Assembly (NCBI RefSeq): GCF_014203645.1
Contig: NZ_JACHJL010000016.1
Span: 117,155-181,154 of the forward strand
Length of the DNA: 64,000 nt
Direction of reading: 5' to 3'
Source of the DNA: Streptomyces zagrosensis
Lineage (GTDB): Bacteria > Actinomycetota > Actinomycetes > Streptomycetales > Streptomycetaceae
Shown piece after piece: positions 57,804-64,000 of the stretch (the stretch's first letter is position 1; every line of letters begins with the position of its first letter). The notes under the pieces were generated by a model. It ran no database searches, was not told where the DNA came from, and worked only from the letters and a program-made list of their open reading frames with translations. Both the position numbers and the translations under genes were made by a program.

Positions 57804-58283
57804 ATGAGTTATCGCTTACCAGAGGAACCCCTGCCGCAACGGGGCGGTCAGCCTGGCTCTGCATGTCGCTGTTGGATACCCGCCGATCGCGTGGGGCCTG
57901 GGATCGCCCGCCGGCAGGTGCGTACCGCCCTGGAGCGCTGGGGCGTGAGCGAGCACACCATCGAGCGCGCCGCGCTGTTGATCAGCGAGTTGGTGACCAA
58001 CGCGGTCGAGCACGGCAACCACCGTGGCCGGCTGCGCATGGTGTGGTGCCATGTCCGCTGCACCTCGGGCGGCATACGGCTGGGAGTGTGGGGCCCGCCC
58101 GGTAACACCGTTCCCCAACCTCGCCGCCCGGCCGAGGGCGCCGATGCAGACGTGGCGACCCTGCGCGAGTCTGGCCGCGGGTTGCTGATCGTGGACGCTC
58201 TGTCCGATCAGTGGGGCACGCGCCGAGGGCGCGTCAGCCGCGAGGTGTGGGCCCTCATTTCGGATGACCGGGCCCAGCCGTGA
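57804..58283 (+). CDS. HATPase_c (RsbW-like) ATP-binding protein
   Basis: 159 residues. The N-box is LLISELVTNAVEHGNHRG, and G1 is replaced by a shortened VWGPPGNTVPQ. G2 is ESGRGLLIVDALSDQWG. It is a small serine kinase-type domain like anti-sigma factors, probably acting by partner binding or phosphorylation. It is divergent from the DUF5753 regulator, its usual genomic partner. Confidence 0.9.
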   Translation: MSYRLPEEPLPQRGGQPGSACRCWIPADRVGPGIARRQVRTALERWGVSEHTIERAALLISELVTNAVEHGNHRGRLRMVWCHVRCTSGGIRLGVWGPPGNTVPQPRRPAEGADADVATLRESGRGLLIVDALSDQWGTRRGRVSREVWALISDDRAQP

Positions 58284-58430
58284 GGAACGTACGCCCACGG
58301 CGCCGAGGTTGAACGCGCGATCTCCAAGGCGCCGTGCTCACATGCGGTACGAAGGGGGTGAGCGGGCGCCTGGCGGCGCGGGTTTCGCGCGTTGGCGCGT
58401 GAGCTGCGCCGAGTTGGTGCTGGCCCGGTG

Positions 58431-59033
58431 TTAATGAGTCTCCTGCTGGGTGCGGCGGGCGTAGGCGCGGGCTGCGCGGGCGCGGTCGCCGCAGCGGGTG
58501 GAGCACCAGTGCCGGCGGCCGTGGCGCAGCAGGTAGCGGCTGCACGGGGTGGAGCCGCAGGAGGTGAGGCGTGTGGCGTCGGGGCCGGTGAGCAGGTCGG
58601 CGGCGCTGGCGGCCAAGGTTGCCAGGGCGTGGTCAACGATCTGCGTGGTGGGGTGGGCGACGGCCCGGTACATACCGCGGGCGGGGTCCCAGTGCAGCAG
58701 GGAGGCTGCGGGGGCTCTGGTGAGCGCCTCATTGATGGCGGCGAGCGCGGTCGAGGGGGCGGCGTGCTCATCGACGCGTGCGGCGAGCAGCGCGCGAATC
58801 TGTTCGCGCAGCGTTCGCAGTTGCGCCGCGCACATCTCCTGAAGACCAGCGTCGTTCGGAGCGAGGTCGTGCTCGGTGAGCCATTGGTTCGTGGCGGCGG
58901 GGGAGCCGAGGAGATCGAGGAACTGGCCGCCGGGCAGGGCGATGGCGCTGTTGGCGAAGTCGAGGGCTGGGTATTGCTCCGCGCCTGGTGCAGGCGGCGG
59001 GGCGGGCTCGGCGGTCTCCTTCATGTATCTCAT
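58431..59033 (-). CDS. CGNR zinc-finger regulator
   Basis: About 200 residues from the ATG at 59033 (another at 59024). The N-terminal ABATE domain has YPALDFANSAIALPGGQFLD and LREQIRALLAARVDEHAAP. The C-terminal CGNR finger has CGSTPCSRYLLRHGRRHWCS, TRCGDRARAARAYARR, with the four Cys intact and Arg-rich DNA contacts. It is divergent from a metallo-hydrolase gene, with repeated ATCCGTGA half-sites between, and is probably the repressor of both. Confidence 0.9.
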   Translation of the reverse strand: MRYMKETAEPAPPPAPGAEQYPALDFANSAIALPGGQFLDLLGSPAATNQWLTEHDLAPNDAGLQEMCAAQLRTLREQIRALLAARVDEHAAPSTALAAINEALTRAPAASLLHWDPARGMYRAVAHPTTQIVDHALATLAASAADLLTGPDATRLTSCGSTPCSRYLLRHGRRHWCSTRCGDRARAARAYARRTQQETH

Positions 59034-59047
59034 GGTACGTCTTGCGC

Positions 59048-59103
59048 CTATCCGTGAGAAGCCGCTACGGTTCATCACGGATAGACTCCTTTCCATCCGT
59101 GAG
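59048..59103. promoter_or_regulatory. Three-half-site operator between CGNR and hydrolase genes
   Basis: CTATCCGTG (59048) and CACGGATAG (59076) form a 9-bp inverted pair 19 bases apart. A third ATCCGTGA lies at 59095-59102, close to the hydrolase ribosome binding site. The position fits control of both divergent promoters by the CGNR protein. Confidence 0.8.
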
Positions 59104-59115
59104 GTGTTCTCTTTT

Positions 59116-59898
59116 ATGTCTGCTGACAGCACGGCCAACGAGCAGCTTGCCGTCCGCGTCTTCGGGGGCCCGACCGCCCTCTTCGAGTACGGCGGCCTGC
59201 GATTTCTTACCGACCCCACCTTCGACGCCCCAGGCGACTACCCGGTGCCCGGCAGCCCGGTCCTCACCAAGACCGCGCCCGCCTCCATCGACCCCGCCGA
59301 CCTCGGGCGCATCGACGTCGTCCTGCTCTCGCACGATGAGCACGCCGACAACCTCGACACCTCCGGCCGGGCCCTCCTCGCTGATGTGCCACTCACCCTC
59401 ACCACCCCTGGCGGCGGGGGCCGGCTCGGCAGCGCTGCCAAGGGCCTGGCGGACTGGGAATCCGTCGAACTCGACCGTCCCGACGGTGGCACCGTGCGGG
59501 TGACGGGGGTGCCCGCCATTCATGGCCCTGGCGCGCGCGAGGAAGTTGAGGCGATCTTGGGGCAGGTCGTCGGCTTTGTGCTGACCTCCGCTGATCTGCC
59601 CACGGTGTACGTCAGCGGCGACAACGCCTCGCTCGACGCGGTCAGGCAGATCGCCGAGCGCTTCGGCCCCGTTGACACCGCCGTACTCTTCGCCGGAGCC
59701 CCCCGCTTCCCCGGCCTCTTCGACGGTGAGCCGATCGTCCTTGACTCCGTCCACGCGGTGGAGGCCAGCGAAATTCTCGGCGCACGCCGAGTCGTACCCG
59801 TGCACTGCGACAGCTGGTCCCACTTCACCGAGGGCCGCGATGAACTGGTGGCCGCCTTCACCGCCGCGGGGCTGGCCGACCGCCTGCACGCGGCCTGA
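59116..59898 (+). CDS. Metallo-beta-lactamase-fold hydrolase (UlaG/YtnP-like)
   Basis: 260 residues from the ATG at 59116 (GAGGTG upstream). VFGGPTALFEYGGLRFLTDP gives the first metal-fold strands, VVLLSHDEHADNLD is the metal motif (a variant of HxHxDH in which the first His is Ser-His shifted), VPAIHGPG gives the third His, and YVSGDNASL gives the Asp. VPVHCDSWSHF supplies the last His. The fold covers lactonases and L-ascorbate-6-phosphate lactonases. The substrate is unknown. The gene is paired with the CGNR regulator. Confidence 0.88.
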   Translation: MSADSTANEQLAVRVFGGPTALFEYGGLRFLTDPTFDAPGDYPVPGSPVLTKTAPASIDPADLGRIDVVLLSHDEHADNLDTSGRALLADVPLTLTTPGGGGRLGSAAKGLADWESVELDRPDGGTVRVTGVPAIHGPGAREEVEAILGQVVGFVLTSADLPTVYVSGDNASLDAVRQIAERFGPVDTAVLFAGAPRFPGLFDGEPIVLDSVHAVEASEILGARRVVPVHCDSWSHFTEGRDELVAAFTAAGLADRLHAA

Positions 59899-60454
59899 CC
59901 CGGCACCGTTACGGCCCGCTGGGCAGCCGGTCCTTTTGATGCGCCCCCTGTCGGTCTGTCACCAGGACTACGCGAGGGCCGGCCGGGCGGGTCGATAGCA
60001 CCGTCCCACAGCGCGCTCCCACCGCACGCGGCCGAGGTCCGGCCGCGTGCGGTGATGGTTGTACCTCGTGGCGTCAGCACGGGGGGCCGGGCGTCCTCGA
60101 TGCCGGCACGTTCGACGCTGCCTGCGGACCATGGCCAATTCCCTATTCGTGCCCACGTCGGCCCGATAGACGTCCGCCCGGCGGAGGTGGTGACGTAGAG
60201 CCTGAGCGCTCGCGGTGCGGAAGTTCGTTCGTGGGCGGGGCGGGCTGAGAGCGAAGTGAGTGGCTCGGGCCGTCCACGTGTCCTACGGCGTTGAGTGCGT
60301 GCCCTGGTACGCGCGTGCCCTGCTGGGCCGGCGTGGCGAGCGAGGTGGCAACAGGCGGGGGAAGTTGGCGCGGTGGCGTCGAGAGCACGACACGAATGAG
60401 AGAAGCACAGCCAGGAAAAACGCGAGCGAGACGACGAGGCGAAGGAGCGATGCC
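59899..60454. other. Intergenic region with one terminator
   Basis: 556 bp between the hydrolase and SGNH genes. Besides the hairpin at 60020-60054, I see nothing convincing. The part from about 60250 is the SGNH promoter and leader region. Confidence 0.5.
60020..60054 (+). terminator. 14-bp perfect hairpin
   Basis: CACCGCACGCGGCC pairs with GGCCGCGTGCGGTG around a seven-base loop, 120 bp after the metallo-hydrolase stop. No T-run. Confidence 0.8.
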
Positions 60455-61843
60455 ATGAGCAACCGAACGCACGACATGCCCGCTGGGCGGGGTACAGACC
60501 GCGCGCAGCGACGATTACGGGTGGCCGTCCGGCCGCTGGCGGTGCTGTTTTCCGCGGGAGCGCTGCTGGTGCTGCCCCCGTCGCCGATACCGGTGTCCGA
60601 GGCCAGCGCCCCGGCCAAGTCCACGGCTGACGCCGAGCGGCACAACGCTGAGCGGCGCGACGCCGAGCGGCACAATGCCGAGCGGCACGATGCAGCCAAG
60701 TGGCAAGGCGGTTGGGCGACCTCCATCCAGCCGCCCGGGCGGGGGCTGTTCCCGAACTGGTCGCAGCAGGGCTTCCACCAGCAGACGCTGCGCCAGGTGA
60801 TCCGGGTCAGCACCGGGGGCACCGGTGCCCGTTTCAAGCTCTCCAACCGCTATGGCACCTCTGCGCTGAAGGTGGCCGGTGCCACGGTCGGGCGAACGGA
60901 CCGGGGCGCGGCGGTACGCAAGGGCACGAGCCGACCCCTGACCTTCGACGAGCAGGGGGCGGTGACGATTCCGGTGGGCGGCGAGGTATTCACTGACGCG
61001 CTGTCGTTGCGGGTCAGAGCCCTGGAGTCGCTGACCGTCACGCTGTATCTGGCCGAGCCGACCGGCCCGGCCACGTACCATATGTCGGCCTCCGCGACGA
61101 GCTATCGAGCCTTGGGCGACCATCGGCCCAACGAGAGCGGCGAGGCGTTCACCGAGACCTCCGCGTCCTGGTACTACCTCTCGGACGTCGAGATCCAGAG
61201 CAAGGCGCACGGGCGCCGCAACGGGGTAGTGGCCTTCGGGGACTCGATCACCGACGGGTTCGCTTCAACGATCGATGGCGACAATCGTTATCCGGACGAA
61301 TTAGCGGAACGCTTCGTTCGGCAGGGACGGCCGCGCAGTGTCCTCAACCACGGGATCAGCGGCAACATGATCACCTTTGGGACCCCGGGGACGGGCGAGA
61401 GCGGTGTGGATCGCTTCGCCAAGGACGTACTTGCCGAGCCCGAGGTGAAAACCGTCATCGTGCTGGAGGGCATCAACGACATCGGCCTCGGCGGGACTCC
61501 GGGCGGACAGATCCCGGACGTGTCGGTCGAGCAACTGATCACCGCGCACCGCAACGTCATACGCCAGGCCCACGCCAAGGGCCTCAAGGTGATCGGTGCA
61601 ACCCTCGTCCCCTTCAAGGGTGCCGGGTACTACACCGAGCGCGGCGAGACCAAGCGCGATGCGCTCAACGAGTGGATACGTACATCCCGCGCGTACGACG
61701 CGGTCATCGATCTGGATCACACGCTGGCCGACCCCACCGACCCGGACCGGCTGACCCCCGCCTATGACAGCGGGGACCATCTGCATCCGAGCGACGCCGG
61801 CTACCACGCCATGGCCGAGGCGATCGACATCGACGCGCTCTGA
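60455..61843 (+). CDS. Secreted SGNH/GDSL hydrolase with a TTA codon
   Basis: 462 residues from the ATG at 60455 (GAAGGAG upstream). A basic N-terminus and hydrophobic core (VRPLAVLFSAGALLVLPPSP) make a signal peptide. A short repeat region follows (HNAERRDAERHNAERHD, 15-bp DNA units). Block I is VVAFGDSITDG, block III is LEGINDIG, and the catalytic dyad is SGDHLHPSDAGY. It is an extracellular esterase/lipase of unknown substrate. A TTA leucine codon lies in frame at 61301-61303 (in PDELAER), so translation should depend on the bldA tRNA. Confidence 0.92.
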   Translation: MSNRTHDMPAGRGTDRAQRRLRVAVRPLAVLFSAGALLVLPPSPIPVSEASAPAKSTADAERHNAERRDAERHNAERHDAAKWQGGWATSIQPPGRGLFPNWSQQGFHQQTLRQVIRVSTGGTGARFKLSNRYGTSALKVAGATVGRTDRGAAVRKGTSRPLTFDEQGAVTIPVGGEVFTDALSLRVRALESLTVTLYLAEPTGPATYHMSASATSYRALGDHRPNESGEAFTETSASWYYLSDVEIQSKAHGRRNGVVAFGDSITDGFASTIDGDNRYPDELAERFVRQGRPRSVLNHGISGNMITFGTPGTGESGVDRFAKDVLAEPEVKTVIVLEGINDIGLGGTPGGQIPDVSVEQLITAHRNVIRQAHAKGLKVIGATLVPFKGAGYYTERGETKRDALNEWIRTSRAYDAVIDLDHTLADPTDPDRLTPAYDSGDHLHPSDAGYHAMAEAIDIDAL

Positions 61844-62272
61844 CGCCGCCCGCCGGTTCCTCTCGTCCGACGGTCGTAGTGGTTACGCGTTAAGTCCCTA
61901 CCGCTTGAGAGCCGTTGTGCGGTGCAGGCCGCTGTCCCACCCGCTTCGGCGCCCGCCCGCGGCCCTCGCGTGGCGGGCGCCGCGGCCCGTGGAACCGCCG
62001 GATGCCTCGGGCGGGGGTGCGTCCGGCATGTCGCGGTGGCGTTGCCGTGGTTTGTCGTGTGTATGGACGCCGCTGTCTCTCCATGAACGGGCCCTGTGTG
62101 TCGTGTGAACAACGCTCCCGCCTATCGCCCAGTGGTGGACAGTTCCGTCATTTCGGGGCGTGACATGTGCGCGTCGATCCGGGAACGTCAAGCACCGACA
62201 GGGCCCTGTCGCTTGTGCGCCGGGCTGCGCTCCAGCCGCCCGGCATTCCCCCGTAGCCAGAGGAGACCAGTC
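61844..62272. other. Intergenic region before the M4 protease
   Basis: 429 bp. A 16-bp palindrome (62196-62211) lies near the protease start and an imperfect CCGGA.../TCCGG stem lies at about 61998-62028. No gene is supported. Confidence 0.5.
62196..62211 (+). promoter_or_regulatory. 16-bp perfect palindrome before the protease
   Basis: CGACAGGGCCCTGTCG, about 60 bp before the GTG start. A related GGGCCCTGTG occurs about 110 bp further up. Possible operator or leader stem. Confidence 0.55.
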
Positions 62273-63874
62273 GTGTCCGCCACCCCTCGTACTCCTTCCC
62301 GTTCCGCAAGGCGCAGAGCCCGCGCGCTCGCCCTCTCCGGCGGCGCCACCACGCTCGCCGCCACCCTGCTCGCCGCCGGTGTCACCTCCGGCACCGCGGG
62401 CGCCACCACCGGCAGCGACGCGAACACCGGGGCGGCCCGCACCGCCGCCGCGCTTGGCCTCGGCGAACGGGAGCAACTCGTCGTCACGGACACCGTCGAG
62501 GACGGTGACAGCACCACGCACACCCGCTACGAGCGCACCTACGCCGGGCTCCCGGTGCTCGGTGGCGACCTCGTGGTGCACCGCGCCGCAGACGGGGCGG
62601 TCACCGGCTCCACCAAGGCGACCACGCAGACGATAGATATCGCCTCCCTCATCCCGAAGGTCACCCCGGCCGCCGCCGCGTCTGGCGCACTGCGGGCTGC
62701 TCGGGCCGAACGCACCACCTCCGGCACGGACAGCTCCCCGCGCACGGTGGTCTGGGCCGCGTCGGGCAAGCCCGTCCTCGCCTACGAGACCGTCGTCCGC
62801 GGCACCCAGGCCGATGGCACCCCGAGCCGACTGCACGTGGTCACCGACGCCGCAACCGGCAAGGAACTCCACCGCCGCCAGGCCATCGACAACGGCACCG
62901 GCACCAGCCAGTACAGCGGCAAGGTCCCGCTCACCACGCGCAAGACGGGCGGCACCTACCAGCTCACCGACACCCAGCGCGGCAGCCACAGCACCTACGA
63001 CCTCAAGGGCAGCACCAGCGGCCGAGGCACCCTGTTCACCGATGCCGACGACGTCTGGGGCGACGGCACGCCCAGCAACCGGCAGACCGCAGCCGTGGAC
63101 GCTGCCTTCGGCGCGGCCACCACCTGGGACTTCTACAAAAGCACCTTCGGCCGCAACGGCATCAAGAACGACGGCAAGGCGCCCTACAGCCGAGTCCACT
63201 ACGGCAACAACTACGTCAACGCCTTCTGGGACGACCAGGCGTTCGCCATCACCTACGGCGACGGCCAGGGCAACAAGAAGCCACTGACCTCGCTCGACGT
63301 CGCAGGCCACGAGTTCAGCCACGGAGTCACCTCGGCCACGGCAGGGCTGAAGTACAGCGGTGAGTCCGGCGGTCTCAACGAGGCGACCTCCGACATATTC
63401 GGCACAGGCGTGGAGTTCGGCGCCAAGAACGCCGCGGACCCGGGCGACTACCTGATAGGCGAAGAAATCGACATCCGCGGCGACGGCACCCCGCTGCGCT
63501 ACCAGGACAAGCCGAGCCGGGACGGCAAGTCCGCCGACTACTGGACACCCGACATCGGCAAGCTCGACGTGCACTACTCGTCCGGCGTCGCCAACCACTT
63601 CTTCTACCTGCTCGCCGAGGGCAGCGGGAAAAAGGTCATCAACGGGGTCAGCTACGACAGCCCCACCAAGGACGGCTCGACGGTCACTGGCATCGGCAGG
63701 GACAAGGCCCTACGGATCTGGTACAAGGCGCTGACCACGTACTTCACCTCGACCACCGACTATCGCGCAGCGCGTCAAGGCACCTTGAAGGCCGCCGCGG
63801 ACCTGTACGGCGCGAACGGAACCGAGGTCAAGGCCGTGGCCGCGGCCTGGACCGGAGTTGACGTCAAGAGCTGA
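62273..63874 (+). CDS. Secreted M4-family (thermolysin-like) metalloprotease
   Basis: 533 residues from the GTG at 62273 (AGAGGAGACC upstream). A signal peptide with an Arg-rich start (RSARRRARALALSGG) is followed by the FTP and PepSY propeptide (about residues 50-200: YERTYAGLPVLGGDLVVHRA). The catalytic domain has VAGHEFSHGVTS for zinc binding, GGLNEATSDIFG for the third ligand, and SSGVANHFFYLL with the active-site His region further on. It is secreted and self-activating, and probably feeds peptide nutrition. The lack of a prepro-convertase or PPC domain is normal for this group. Confidence 0.93.
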   Translation: MSATPRTPSRSARRRARALALSGGATTLAATLLAAGVTSGTAGATTGSDANTGAARTAAALGLGEREQLVVTDTVEDGDSTTHTRYERTYAGLPVLGGDLVVHRAADGAVTGSTKATTQTIDIASLIPKVTPAAAASGALRAARAERTTSGTDSSPRTVVWAASGKPVLAYETVVRGTQADGTPSRLHVVTDAATGKELHRRQAIDNGTGTSQYSGKVPLTTRKTGGTYQLTDTQRGSHSTYDLKGSTSGRGTLFTDADDVWGDGTPSNRQTAAVDAAFGAATTWDFYKSTFGRNGIKNDGKAPYSRVHYGNNYVNAFWDDQAFAITYGDGQGNKKPLTSLDVAGHEFSHGVTSATAGLKYSGESGGLNEATSDIFGTGVEFGAKNAADPGDYLIGEEIDIRGDGTPLRYQDKPSRDGKSADYWTPDIGKLDVHYSSGVANHFFYLLAEGSGKKVINGVSYDSPTKDGSTVTGIGRDKALRIWYKALTTYFTSTTDYRAARQGTLKAAADLYGANGTEVKAVAAAWTGVDVKS

Positions 63875-63881
63875 CCCACCG

Positions 63882-63960
63882 CCGCGGGGGGCCCCCCCCG
63901 GGGGGGGGCGCCGCCCGCCCCCCCCCGGGGGGGCCCCCCCGGGGCCCCCCCGGGCGCGCG
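63882..63960. other. G/C homopolymer tract at the window end
   Basis: Alternating runs of G and C up to ten bases long, with no codon structure, right after the protease stop. This pattern is typical of low-quality consensus at a contig end or a collapsed hairpin, not of a natural feature. Confidence 0.7.
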
Positions 63961-64000
63961 GGTGGCCGGTGTGAACCCCGGGTAGGGGGGTGGGGGCGCA

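Overview
This window looks like a chromosomal stretch from a Streptomyces-type actinomycete. G+C is very high, GTG and TTG starts are common, and there are DasR-like and iron-box (DmdR/IdeR/DtxR-like) operators. Typical Streptomyces families are present: K15-type DD-peptidase, PF04672 methyltransferases, a DUF5753 regulator beside a HATPase, and a secreted M4 protease. One gene carries a TTA codon, the rare leucine codon read by bldA.

Layout. 1-2.5 kb: the end of a minus-strand DUF2397/DUF2398 pair, the JetA/JetB side of a Wadjet-type anti-plasmid system running off the left edge. 2.8-21 kb: mostly housekeeping and accessory genes, including a GH18 chitinase with a double DasR-like operator, a DD-transpeptidase, HAD, Lrp, SDR/XRE, FUSC and YCII genes, a beta-propeller lactonase with its own DasR-like site, a CbiX-like chelatase, an N-acetylglucosamine kinase-like protein, a scramblase-like protein, uracil-DNA glycosylase and an OYE-family oxidoreductase. 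21.3-44.5 kb: an iron-regulated siderophore locus. 44.9-58.3 kb: a flavoprotein monooxygenase, TOPRIM, ArsR, ferredoxin reductase, two TetR regulators, HAD, two SAM methyltransferases, a FAD hydroxylase/TetR divergent pair, LysE, XRE and HATPase genes. 58.4-63.9 kb: a CGNR regulator/metallo-hydrolase divergent pair, a secreted SGNH hydrolase and a secreted M4 protease. The last ~110 bases are homopolymer-like and probably unreliable.

The main feature is the siderophore locus. Its 3.67-kilo-residue NRPS has the order A-T-E-C-A-T-E-C-A-T. The specificity codes I read are DINYWGGIGK, DFWNIGMVHK and DMENLGLINK, which from memory are those of the coelichelin synthetase CchH (formyl-hydroxyornithine, Thr, hydroxyornithine). 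Flanking genes are collinear with cchJ-I-H-G-F-E-D-C: esterase, two ABC exporter halves, siderophore lipoprotein, ATPase and two permeases. Both ends of the known cluster are missing. No MbtH gene precedes the esterase, where a 33-residue ORF sits instead. Where the ornithine N-monooxygenase cchB should be there is only a 53-codon remnant that keeps the start, ribosome binding site and FAD-binding N-terminus. No formyltransferase (cchA) is visible. Five 19-bp iron boxes remain in front of the transcription units. A MerR-type regulator with its own iron box and an unrelated-family flavoprotein monooxygenase follow where cchB/cchA would be. The two ABC halves have complementary degenerate motifs, predicting a heterodimer with one working ATPase site.
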